NCBI GenBank assembly: GCA_959027945.1
Contig: CAUFRO010000009.1
Location: 1 to 61,441 of the forward strand
Source of the DNA: an uncultured Collinsella sp.
GTDB taxonomy: Bacteria > Actinomycetota > Coriobacteriia > Coriobacteriales > Coriobacteriaceae
DNA: 61,441 nucleotides
Reading direction: 5' to 3'
The notes below the pieces were generated by a model. That model was not told where the DNA came from, ran no database searches, and saw nothing but the letters and a program-made list of their open reading frames with translations. The position numbers and the translations under genes are program-made. This document shows positions 50,365 to 59,421 of this stretch, piece after piece; within the stretch, counting starts at the first letter, position 1; the number at the start of each line of letters is the position of its first letter.

Positions 50365-50402
50365 CCACCACAAAGGGGCCGGGCACCTTTGTGATGGTTT
50401 TT
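50365..50402 (+). terminator. Terminator hairpin, GGGGACAGG-loop family (copy 2)
   Basis: CCACCACAAAGG and CCTTTGTGATGG arms around GGCCGGGCA, then TTTTTG. It follows the MoaC-MobB gene. Confidence 0.8.
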
Positions 50403-50414
50403 GCTTTGCAGTAA

Positions 50415-50479
50415 AAACCATCACAACATTCGATGAAAACCGCGATTTCGCCGAATAACGTCGAATGTTGTGATGCTTT
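50415..50479. repeat. Palindromic element AACCATCACAACATTCGA (copy 3)
   Basis: Same arms as at 46381 and 47623. The middle differs and appears to be in the opposite orientation. Confidence 0.8.
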
Positions 50480-50511
50480 GCGCCCCGGGCCAGGCCACCC
50501 TTCGGGTCCGG

Positions 50512-50548
50512 CCACCACAAAGGGGACAGGCACCTTTGTGGTGGTTTT
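50512..50548 (+). terminator. Terminator hairpin, GGGGACAGG-loop family (copy 3)
   Basis: Perfect arms CCACCACAAAGG/CCTTTGTGGTGG around GGACAGGCA, then TTTTG. Confidence 0.82.
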
Positions 50549-50637
50549 GCGCCCAAGCACCCCGTGCGCGCCTTGGTATACCATGTACGCCGTTCACGAA
50601 TACACCCCGCATCGCTGCACAACCCAGAAAGGCCCCC

Positions 50638-51459
50638 ATGGACACCACCTTCAGCCACATCAAAGCCGTGTTCTGCGATATCGACGGCACGCTGCTCACG
50701 AGCGAGCACACGGTGTCTCCGCGCACCGTGGCGGCGATCCGCGCCCTGCGCGAGCGCGGCGTGCTCTTTGGCCTGTGCACCGGGCGCGACGCCCACGCGA
50801 CCGAGGCCATGTACGAGCTCTGGGGCATCGACGGTCTGGTGGACGTGATGGTGGGCTGTGGCGGAGCCGAGGTCATCGACCGCGCGCACGGCGTCAACGA
50901 GCTTAGCTACCCGCTGCCGGGCGAAACCATCGCGCGCATCTGCAAGCACATGGCGGACCTTCCGGCAACGCCCGTTTGCCCCCGAGACGGCGTGTTTTAC
51001 GTTCCCGAGAGCAATGCGTGCGTGGAGCACTTGTCGCAGGTCGATGGCGTGCCCTATAAGGTGGTCGATTTTGCCGAGTTCTTGCGTGAACCGCAGCCCA
51101 AGGTGATGTTTACCATGGCGCCCGAGGTGATGCCGCAGGTCATCGAGCGCGCATCGACGTTTGCCGACGACACCGTTAAGGCTGCCGCCCTGCAAACCAC
51201 GCAGCGCCTCTACGAGTTCATGGATCCGCGCGTGTCCAAGACGCGCGGCCTTGTGCGCGTAGCGGAGCTCAACGACATGGAGCTCCAGAACATCTGCGTG
51301 TTTGGCGATGCCGATAACGACACCTGCATGGTGGCCGACGCCGGCGCGGGCGTGGCCATGGCAAATGGCAGCGATGCCACCCGTGCCGCCGCCGACTTTG
51401 TGACCGCCAGCAACGACGAAGACGGCATCGCGATCTTTATCGAGGAACATCTGCTGTAG
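50638..51459 (+). CDS. HAD superfamily phosphatase, Cof type
   Basis: 273 residues with the HAD motifs I DIDGTLL (nucleophile Asp), II CTGRD, III (Lys in VSKTRGL) and IV FGDADNDTCM, plus a C2-type cap domain in the middle. Cof-type enzymes dephosphorylate sugar phosphates or cofactors; the substrate cannot be told. GAAAGGCCCCC precedes the ATG. It appears to be a single-gene unit between hairpin terminators. Confidence 0.9.
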   Translation: MDTTFSHIKAVFCDIDGTLLTSEHTVSPRTVAAIRALRERGVLFGLCTGRDAHATEAMYELWGIDGLVDVMVGCGGAEVIDRAHGVNELSYPLPGETIARICKHMADLPATPVCPRDGVFYVPESNACVEHLSQVDGVPYKVVDFAEFLREPQPKVMFTMAPEVMPQVIERASTFADDTVKAAALQTTQRLYEFMDPRVSKTRGLVRVAELNDMELQNICVFGDADNDTCMVADAGAGVAMANGSDATRAAADFVTASNDEDGIAIFIEEHLL

Positions 51460-51972
51460 CGCCGGGTGCAACCATCACGAAGGGGGCAGGCACCTTTGTG
51501 GTGGTTTGTTCTAAGACTGGCGAGCGGGGCGCTATTTGTGCCGAGGCAGTTTCCCGCGAACTTAAATGTTGATGTATAAACATCATGATATATGTCGGTC
51601 ATTGCTAATAGGGCATCTAGCTGGCAGGTTGTCAGAGCAGGCAAACGCTCTACCGTTTACAGCTACAAATCGACCGCTCACAGAATATGCTACTTAAAAT
51701 AAAATGTTGTACAAATAACAACAAAGCATGAATTACCTAAAATGGATAACAGGTCTACCTGCGGTTTTAAAAAATTAGAATTTAATAAAACAATGCATAC
51801 TTTGAGTAATTGTCAAGAATAAAGATTGTTCGACGCAAAATTGCAAGAAATTGACGCCCCACATGTTTAAACAATGGCTAAACTTATCAATGTAGGGCAC
51901 GTATAAATATTGACTGCGTGCCGGTTAGATAACGAAAGAGCAGGATCGCGGTCTCTTGGGGAGGAGGCATCG
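51460..51972. other. AT-rich 513-bp region upstream of the pilus operon
   Basis: After a terminator hairpin (51471-51507) about 420 bp are strikingly AT-rich compared with the rest of the window. Features seen: TGATGT/ACATCA (about 51571), AGAGC/GCTCT (about 51637), and GGCACG/CGTGCC at 51896-51922 around TATAAAT (51902-51908), a likely -10. No gene was recognised. It probably holds the pilus promoter. Confidence 0.6.
51471..51507 (+). terminator. Terminator hairpin, GGGGACAGG-loop family (copy 4)
   Basis: CCATCACGAAG and CTTTGTGGTGG arms around GGGGCAGGCAC, with a weak T tail. It follows the HAD gene. Confidence 0.7.
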
Positions 51973-54900
51973 ATGACAGCAAATTCAAATAAAGCTAAGC
52001 AAGGTAATAAAGCAGCGCATCGTGTGGTAGCGGGTGTTTTGTGCGGAGCTTCTGTCTTGAGCCTGGTACTGTCGCTCGTCATGCCCCCGATCTCGCAGGC
52101 CATTGCCAACGATGCCCAGGCAGCTCCTACCGAGGAAACTGTAATGGGGGGGGTTCCTCAAGTGAGTCTACTGGTGTAGACAACACTACCAACGGGGATA
52201 CCGAAAACCAGAATAGCGACGAGGTCGACGGCGGCGAGGCCGACTCTTCAAATGGTGTTGAGCAGGGTCAGTCTGAGGATCAGCCTGAGGGCGAGTTGCA
52301 GGTCGAAGACGGCGAGTCGTCGGATGACGGCGCCGTTATGGCAGCTGCGGAAGGTGGGCAAACCGAAGCGGCGCCCGTCGAGATAAATAGCGCTGACGAT
52401 TTGAAAAACAAGTTGGAGAATGCAAGCGGTGTCGCTAGCTTCAAGCTTATGAATGATGTCGATACCGGCGGGACAATCCAGCTTGGCAAGGACGGCAGCA
52501 AGATCACGCTGGATCTAAACGGTCACAAAATTAAACACGAGAGCTCGAGCCAGCCCCTGTTCAACATTACGGGGGGCGCGACGTTAACCGTCATGGATAG
52601 TCAGCAAGCTGAAGTGGATGATCCAACGGGCGACAAATATGTATGCTCCGACAACACATCTAGCAAAAATGGCAACCTTGCCTCTGTGGCCCCTGATGAG
52701 ACTTCTAATATTCCTACAAATCTCACCTACTATGTAACCGGATCGTCCGTAAATCCAGATGGCATTAGCACTACCGAGGCTCTTTATAAACACGAAGCTA
52801 CCATCGGCGGCGCCATCGTGGCGTGCAGTGGTAACGACCAATTGAAGCTCATCAATCTTTATGGCACTAATGGTAAGGGCGGTACGTTCAATCTTGAAAG
52901 TGGCGTGCTGACGCAAGGACAGGGCTGTAAAGTTGCCAACTTGGTCTACGCCGAGAACGGTTCTACCGTCAATATGAGCGGTGGCTACGTTTGCGGTGCC
53001 TCTACGGGAACCTCGGGCACCGGCGCTGGCATTATGGTGTCTAATGAAAAGGGTGCTGCTTCGACCCTTAATCTAACCGGTGGCGTTATCGCAGGTAACT
53101 ACGCTCCCAATGGCGGCGGCGTGTACGCTAAGGGCTCAATGGTCAACGTGGATGGCAGCATTATCTCCGGCAACGGTACGTTTGGTAGCCAGTCTGGCTA
53201 CGGCGCAGGTATCTGTGCGTTCGAATCAACCGTTAACGTTACGAGCGGCTACATCACCAATAACAAGTATCAGTTCTACCAAGATACCGATTCGACTAAT
53301 TGGGTGCACAAGGGCGGCGGTTGCCACGGTGGTGGTGGTATTGCTGCTTTTAATGGCGGTAGCCTGAAGATTAACGGTGGCTACATCACCGGTAACTATT
53401 CTGCCGAGGCCGGTGGCGGTATTTATGCTGGCGCTTGGAAGCAGGCTCTTTCCACGTTTACGTTCTCTGGTGGAACCATCGCCAGCAATGTGGCGCAAAA
53501 CTCAGAGGGTGGCGGTATCCGCATTGCTGCGCCTACCGTTGGTGTGTTTGAAGTTGCGAATGGTTCACACGCTTATATCACCAACAATACGACCAATACC
53601 ACTAATGACTGGGGCGGTGGCGGCGTGTTCGTCCAGGGCGGCAACAGTGATGAAAACGTTAATTCAGCGACTCTTAAGATTTACAACGCGCTGATTACTA
53701 ACAATTCGGCCGAGGGCTATGGCGGTGGCTTCGCTGCCTGCCCGACCGGCAAAACGGCTATTACCGATACCAATGGTATTGCGATTTTCGGAAACTGCGA
53801 TGAAAACGGCGCCCACCTATCGGGTGGTACTAATGGTAAGAATGAAGATCAGCCCACAACCGTTAAGGGTGGCGAAATCACTGATACCTTCAAGCAAAAC
53901 GGCCATAAGGATCTATTCCTGATTCGCAAGTCAGATAATAGCGACTACATCGCTGCCGTAACTGGTCAGATGCTTGGTGGCGGCGCTGCCAACTGGAAGG
54001 GCACGATCGACGGTCAGCCGCCTACGACCATCGGCAAGTACGAGGGCGCCCAGGCTAAGTACATGATTGGCCTCGATGCAGATCCTTCCGATGGTGATCA
54101 AGGGCTTGCCCGTGATAATGCCACGCTCTTCATTACGGGCAACAAATCCAACGTCCACGGTGGCGGAATCATGACCAATGGTGACGTTGTCGCTGGTTCC
54201 ACCATGCAGGTGAGCGTGTACCCCAAGATGAAGCTCAATGGCACTAAGGCGCTAATGGGTCGTGCGCTTAAAGACGGAGAGTTCAAGTTCCAGCTGCTCA
54301 AACAGGGTACAAACAAGCAGGACCCCTCGTTTGCCGATCACAAGCTGCGACTCAATGGCTGCACAAAAGTTGGCAATGGGGTCACGAATGATGGCGGCGG
54401 CAACTTTGCCTTTAATCTGGGCGAGGTCTATTCCGATGACTCGATCGTCTACTACCTCGTTGAAGACCCCGGTGACAATCCCGTTTCTGGCGTGACTTGC
54501 GACGAGACTATCTACAAGATAGATCCTAAGGTCGTAAAGGATGAAAAAAAGTCGCATAAGGTGCTTGATATCGAGTACACGTACTATACGGTCAGTAGTG
54601 TGGCAATCACCACAATCGCCGCTAATGGTACTACGTCTGTTGCTACGGTTTATCCAATACCCGAAGGTGACGTTGCAAACGTCGCGCTAACAAGCTCAAA
54701 GACTTTCACCAACACATACACGCCGTACGACTCCAAGGGTTCCTGGACTCCGGCGGCTACGAAGGTTGTCAAGGGTGGCGAGATGAAGAAGTTTACGCTT
54801 CAGCTCGCGACCGACAAGGAGTTCACGAGCATCGTCAACGATAAGTCGACCAAGGCTGACGGCTCCAAGTCCCAGACCTTGGACTTCGACGAGATTGAGT

Positions 54901-55322
54901 ACAAACTCAATCAACTCGAAAAGCTCGAATCTGACCCTACCGGTCGTGGTGCAAGCAAGACCTTCACCTATTACGTCCGTGAACAGCGGCCGACGACGCC
55001 GTTCACGAACTACGAGTATGACCAGTCGGTCTATCAAATTACGGTCAAGGCGGCTGATAACTCTAAAGGCAAGATAGACATCTCTGCAACCTACAAGCAG
55101 ATTCAAGATCGTAATGGTAATTCGGTGACCGACGACACTGAGCATACGTTCACCGACTCCATCCCCACCTTCACCAACACCTACTCAACCTCTTTGCCCC
55201 TTTCTGGTATGTCGGGCGTCACTCTGACGTACCTTGCCGGCGCGGCGGTGCTTTGCGCTGCTGCGGCCTGGATGCACATTCGTCGCAAGGCGAATGCGAA
55301 GGGAGGTAAGCGTCGTGAATAA
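51973..55322 (+). pseudogene. Large sortase-anchored adhesin, out of frame at a G8 tract (possibly phase-variable)
   Basis: The ATG at 51973 (after GGGGAGGAGG) opens a signal peptide ending IANDAQA, but at the run of eight G (52146-52153) this frame ends after 68 residues. The rest of the protein lies in the next frame to 55322. With nine G the two join as VMGGGSSSEST and give 1116 residues. The mature part has an acidic Ser/Asn/Glu-rich stalk, a Gly-rich parallel beta-helix-like region (about 250-620), two FctA/Spy0128-like pilin domains (about 740-880 and 925-1070), the sorting signal LPLSG, a hydrophobic helix and an Arg/Lys tail. It is probably the pilus tip adhesin. Base composition is lower in GC than its neighbours. 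Confidence 0.85.
52146..52153 (+). repeat. Poly-G tract (G8) in the adhesin gene
   Basis: Eight consecutive G, including the G of ATG codon 58. Length 9 (or 6) would restore the reading frame. Homopolymers of this size are prone to slippage in replication and also to sequencing error. Confidence 0.95.
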
Positions 55323-56985
55323 GAAAGTTTGCTCCTTCCCGATCCTGTTTGCGCTGCTTGCCCTCCTGATCGGCACCTGCGCGGTTGTGTTCCCCGCTTC
55401 CGCGCAGGCCGCGCCGACCTCGACCGGTTCCATCACGGTGAGCGGCACCGTGGCGCGCAGCTACGACGCCTACCAGATCTTTAGCGCCAACGTCGTCGAC
55501 GGCGACAGCGACGCCAAGATCGCCACCGACCTCGCCTGGGCAAGCGACGCCGCGTGCGACGCCGTCCTGCCCGTGCTACACAGCGCCGGCATGCCCAATT
55601 CCCAGACCACCGCGCAGGAAGCTGCCGAGTGGCTCAACACCGATTCCCACCTTACGAGCGCGCTGAGCGCACAGCTCGCTCGTTCCCTCCAGAGCTCTGG
55701 CGCCGTGCCCGTGGCCCTTAACGCGGGCACGACGGCCGAGCTGCCCTGCGGTTACTGGCTCATCGTCGCCGACGACGACGCCATCGCCCAGGGCGAGGCC
55801 AGCACCGTGCCGATCATGGCCCTGGTCGGCGGCAGCGCCGTCACCGTCAAGCCCAAGACCGCGACCCCCAAGGTCGCCAAGCACGTGCTGGAGGACAGCA
55901 CCGCCGCCTGGCAGAAGGCCGCCGACGCCACGGTCGCCGACGACCTGTACTGGCGCCTCTCGGCCACGGTTCCGGCAGGGCTAACGGCCTACGACACCTA
56001 TACGGTGCGGTTCGTCGACACCATGAGCGCGGGGCTCGACCCCTCCAAGGTGGCCGCGAGCATGCGCGTGTACGTGGCGGCGGGCGCGGACGGCGGCTTC
56101 GACGCCGTCTCGGCCGGCAAGGACGGCCGCGCCGGCACCGAGCCCGCGCAGGGCTGGACCGACATCACGGCCCAGTGCGCCACCAAGGTAGCGGCCGACG
56201 GCAAGACCTTCACCGTGCGCACCGGCGACCTCATCGCCGCGCTCGGCGGGACCGAAGCCTTTACCGCGGGCGCCCGCGTGGTCGCCGTGTACAACGCGCC
56301 GCTCAACAGCGCGTGCAACCATGGCATCGCGAAGGGCAACCCCAACGAGGTCTACCTGCGCTACCCGCGCTCTCCCTTTGCCGACCAGTCCGGCGACGCC
56401 GGCTTTACCCGCACGCCGAGCGACGATGCGTGCGCCTACACCTGGGATTTCGCGCTCACCAAGCGCGGCAGCGACGGCGACAAGCCGCTTGCCGGGGCGG
56501 TCCTGAGCATCGCCGACGACCGCGGTCGCACGCTGGCGGCCGACGGCACGTGGGATGCGGAGGGCAAGGCCACCGTCACCACGGGCGAGGACGGCCGCGT
56601 GACCGTCTCGGGCGTGGACTCGGGCAAGCTGGAGGTCCGCGAGCTCAAGGCGCCCAAGGGCTACACGGTCTTTGAGGGCACGCGCTCCGTGACGGTCAAG
56701 GCCGAGGGCCTGGACGTCGACCAGGTGGCCGCTGCCAAGCCCAAGCTCACCATCACGGCTGAGTCGCCCCTGCGCGCCGACAGCGCGGACGGGTCGACGG
56801 GCAGCCTGGAGGCGTCGCTCATCAACACGCCCACCGGCACACCCCCTAGCATTACCACCGGAGGCTTTATGCCCTCGACTGGCGATATGGCAATGTACGC
56901 CGCGGCCGCCGCAGCGGTCGCCGGAGCCGCGCTCATCGTGGTCGCGCTCCTGGTCAAGCGGGGAGGTGGCAGCCATAAAGTGTAG
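55315..56985 (+). CDS. Sortase-anchored pilin, isopeptide D2 type (minor or basal)
   Basis: 556 residues from a GTG that overlaps the adhesin gene by 8 nt, with GGGAGGT before it. Signal peptide: VCSFPILFALLALLIGTCAV, cut after SAQA. An N-terminal pilin domain (GTVARSYDAYQIFSA) is followed by a fimbrial D2 isopeptide domain (about 200-350) and a prealbumin-like domain (about 385-475). The sorting signal is MPSTG, with a Met in place of Leu, then a hydrophobic helix and LVKRGGG. The translational coupling means its expression may depend on the adhesin frame. It is richer in GC than the adhesin. Confidence 0.87.
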   Translation: MNKKVCSFPILFALLALLIGTCAVVFPASAQAAPTSTGSITVSGTVARSYDAYQIFSANVVDGDSDAKIATDLAWASDAACDAVLPVLHSAGMPNSQTTAQEAAEWLNTDSHLTSALSAQLARSLQSSGAVPVALNAGTTAELPCGYWLIVADDDAIAQGEASTVPIMALVGGSAVTVKPKTATPKVAKHVLEDSTAAWQKAADATVADDLYWRLSATVPAGLTAYDTYTVRFVDTMSAGLDPSKVAASMRVYVAAGADGGFDAVSAGKDGRAGTEPAQGWTDITAQCATKVAADGKTFTVRTGDLIAALGGTEAFTAGARVVAVYNAPLNSACNHGIAKGNPNEVYLRYPRSPFADQSGDAGFTRTPSDDACAYTWDFALTKRGSDGDKPLAGAVLSIADDRGRTLAADGTWDAEGKATVTTGEDGRVTVSGVDSGKLEVRELKAPKGYTVFEGTRSVTVKAEGLDVDQVAAAKPKLTITAESPLRADSADGSTGSLEASLINTPTGTPPSITTGGFMPSTGDMAMYAAAAAAVAGAALIVVALLVKRGGGSHKV

Positions 56986-57093
56986 CTGGCAGTCCCACAG
57001 AGAGCGGGGCGAGACGTAGCGAAGTAGATGCTAAGACACGGACAGACAGATTTAGATCAAATGGAATTCAAGCAGAAAGCAGAGGAAAAGAAG

Positions 57094-58908
57094 ATGAGCA
57101 TGAGCAAGAACATCGCCCGCCTGGCAGTAACCGCCGGCCTCACAGCAGCGCTGAGCTTCGGCGGAGTTATGGCGCCCGTCACGATGGCGTTTGCTGAGGA
57201 TGTGGCGGCTCCGAATAACAGCATCACCATCAATAAGGTTGCCGAGGATAACCAAGGCAATACGTTCAAGGCCTATCAGATCTTCAAGGCAAAAGTCGTT
57301 GACGAGAAAGACAATGGCAAGGTTGCTTCTGATATTGAATGGGCAAATGATGCTATCGGCTCCAAGGTGATTGTCGCCATTAAGGGATCTGCTGAGTATC
57401 AGGAACTCGTGAAGAAAGACCCCACCCAGAAGCTCGATAAGAATGCTTCAGCTTCTGTTGTGGCTGAGTGGCTTTCTCAAAATGTGAATGGCACTGCCAG
57501 CACTGCATCCAGCAGCGACGGTACGCGTGTTGCCCCCGGCGATGTGCTTTATGAAATTGCGGCTGCGGTTTCAGGCATGAAGCAAGGTGTTAAGGCGGAG
57601 ACCGCTGCGGGAGATCCCCTTAACGCAGGTACTCCGTGGACGCGCCCGAACACTAATGAAGCTGGCCTTTACGGTGATGGCTATTATCTCTTCGTGTCTG
57701 ATGGTCTTACGAATCAGGCCAAGCCGAACACTGGCACCTCTCCGATCTTCGCGATTGTTGGCGGTGATCCCGTGGTCGTTACCGAGAAGACCAGTATCCC
57801 CAGGGTCGACAAAAAGATTCTCGACGACACTGCAGGTAAGGATGCTGCCGATGCTGAAGAGAGCTACTGGAAGAACAGCGGCGATGCTTGGATCGGACAG
57901 GAAATTGACTACAGGCTGACCGGTAGCGTTGCAGATAATATTGCCTCGTACGGTACGTATTACTATGAATTCCAAGATACGCTGAGCAAGGGCCTCATCG
58001 TTATCAAGGGCGAGAACAACGCCCCCGAGGGCCTCCACGTCTACATCGTCGACGGCAAAACCAAGGCCAAGACCGAGGTCAAGTCCGGGTTCAGCGCGAA
58101 CGTCGCTGCGGCGCAGGATACCGTCAAGAACAGCGAGCTCCTTACAGTCAAGTTCGATGACCTCAAGGCCGTCAAGGGCGAGAACGGCGCTGCAATCACT
58201 GTCGACAAAGACTCCACGGTCGTCGTGACCTACAAAGCTCAGCTCACCAGCGATGCCGAATACACGACCACCGGTAACACCAATGAGGTCAAGCTTGTCT
58301 ATTCCAACAATCCCGTGACTAATGATAAGGGCACTTCTAAGTCGGACAAGGTCACTGACTACGTCTTTGGTCTCGATGTAACTAAGACTGACCCGAACAA
58401 CGCTAACGCCAAACTCGTTGCGGGGTTTAAGGTCAAAATGATCACGGAAGGGTCCAATAAAAAAGTTGAAAAATGGTTGAAGCAAGACGGCAGCTTCAGC
58501 GACAACGTAAACGACGCCTATACGTTTGAAACCGAGGGGGCGGGCAACAAGGTCTCTATTCCCGGGCTTGTTGCGGGCACATACCTGATTTCCGAGAGCA
58601 AGACGCCTGCGGGCTACAACACCATCGCCGACTTCGAAATCACGGTGACGCCTGAATTCAATACAGACGGCACGCTTAAAAAGCTCAGCGTGACTCCTGG
58701 TTCCGATATGGTCACTGCCACGATTGAAGATAACGCGCCCACGACCATGATTCCCCTCACCATCAAGAACAAGAAGGGTTCTGGCCTCCCGCTGACCGGC
58801 CTCAACGGCGTGACCTTCACTTGGATCGCTGGTGGCGCGGTGCTGTGCATTGGCGTGGCGCACCTCATCCGCAGCCGTAAGCAGGCTGAGGAGTCCGAGC
58901 AGGAGTAA
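57094..58908 (+). CDS. Sortase-anchored major pilin (SpaA-like backbone)
   Basis: 604 residues. Signal peptide ends VTMAFA. The N-terminal domain reads SITINKVAEDNQGNTFKAYQ, followed by a D2 fimbrial isopeptide domain (SYWKNSGDAWIGQEIDYRLT, about 270-430) and a SpaA/prealbumin-like domain (VFGLDVTKTDPNNA to ISESKTPAGYN, the Glu of SES being the usual isopeptide catalyst). The sorting signal is LPLTG, followed by a hydrophobic helix and HLIRSRK. GCAGAGGAAAAG precedes the ATG at 57094; an earlier in-frame start at 57028 or 57061 is less likely. Its order and domain plan fit the pilus backbone subunit. Confidence 0.88.
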   Translation: MSMSKNIARLAVTAGLTAALSFGGVMAPVTMAFAEDVAAPNNSITINKVAEDNQGNTFKAYQIFKAKVVDEKDNGKVASDIEWANDAIGSKVIVAIKGSAEYQELVKKDPTQKLDKNASASVVAEWLSQNVNGTASTASSSDGTRVAPGDVLYEIAAAVSGMKQGVKAETAAGDPLNAGTPWTRPNTNEAGLYGDGYYLFVSDGLTNQAKPNTGTSPIFAIVGGDPVVVTEKTSIPRVDKKILDDTAGKDAADAEESYWKNSGDAWIGQEIDYRLTGSVADNIASYGTYYYEFQDTLSKGLIVIKGENNAPEGLHVYIVDGKTKAKTEVKSGFSANVAAAQDTVKNSELLTVKFDDLKAVKGENGAAITVDKDSTVVVTYKAQLTSDAEYTTTGNTNEVKLVYSNNPVTNDKGTSKSDKVTDYVFGLDVTKTDPNNANAKLVAGFKVKMITEGSNKKVEKWLKQDGSFSDNVNDAYTFETEGAGNKVSIPGLVAGTYLISESKTPAGYNTIADFEITVTPEFNTDGTLKKLSVTPGSDMVTATIEDNAPTTMIPLTIKNKKGSGLPLTGLNGVTFTWIAGGAVLCIGVAHLIRSRKQAEESEQE

Positions 58909-59008
58909 CACTCACTCGCCCATCCCTTTGGCAGGTGGGATGTGATGGTCATGAGACTTGCGGACACTTTTCTCGTCCATCGACGTTCTTGCTTTGCCAC
59001 TCTCTTTT

Positions 59009-59047
59009 CGGGGCAGACTCCGCGCTGGAGTTTGCCCCGTTCTTTTT
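59009..59047 (+). terminator. Terminator of the pilus operon
   Basis: CGGGGCAGACTCC and GGAGTTTGCCCCG pair with one wobble around GCGCT, then TTCTTTTT. Confidence 0.85.
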
Positions 59048-59192
59048 GGACAACACAGGCAGCCTTTACCGTCCGGTGCGGACTCATCCGTCATCGCGTT
59101 TCTTGACTCGTATGAGGTTCGGTTTAAGGTCCGTAGGCGCTCGCGCGGTGCGGACGGTAGAAGGCATTTGCGCCGCAACAAGCGCAAATAAG

Positions 59193-59225
59193 AATGCCCG
59201 GGGTTAGAGGCCCGGGCATTTAACA
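59193..59225. terminator. Second hairpin terminator before the toxin-antitoxin genes
   Basis: AATGCCCGGG and CCCGGGCATT with loop GTTAGAGG, then TAACAAAA; it could work on either strand. Confidence 0.65.
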
Positions 59226-59385
59226 AAACCAGAAAACTAGGCCGCCCGCGCTTTCGATCACTTACGCGGGATGCGTCGTTTCCTGTAGCTATTGTATCCC
59301 GAATCACTCTGTCGATTCGCGACTTTTTGAAAACTCAAATACGGGCCTATGCCTGATAGAAATCTTGTTATTTCCGAAAATTATG

Positions 59386-59408
59386 TATAATTCCAATATA
59401 AACTGGAA
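59386..59408 (+). promoter_or_regulatory. Promoter and operator-like repeat of the nucleotidyltransferase pair
   Basis: A perfect -10 TATAAT (59386-59391) with TTGTTA 15 bp upstream. TTCCA (59391-59395) and TGGAA (59404-59408) form an inverted repeat overlapping the start site, suited to autorepression. Confidence 0.6.
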
Positions 59409-59421
59409 CTAAGCGAAAAAG

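Larger units (their letters stand above)
58909..59421. other. 513-bp intergenic region after the pilin genes
   Basis: It holds two terminators (59009-59047, 59193-59225), an inverted repeat GCCTTTACCGTCCG (59062-59075) with CGGACGGTAGAAGGC (59151-59165), and the promoter of the next operon. No gene was recognised. Confidence 0.65.

Noticed and set aside
54544..54550. A7 run in the adhesin gene as a second phase switch
   Set aside because: The frame is intact across it and it encodes ordinary Lys codons; nothing shows variation.
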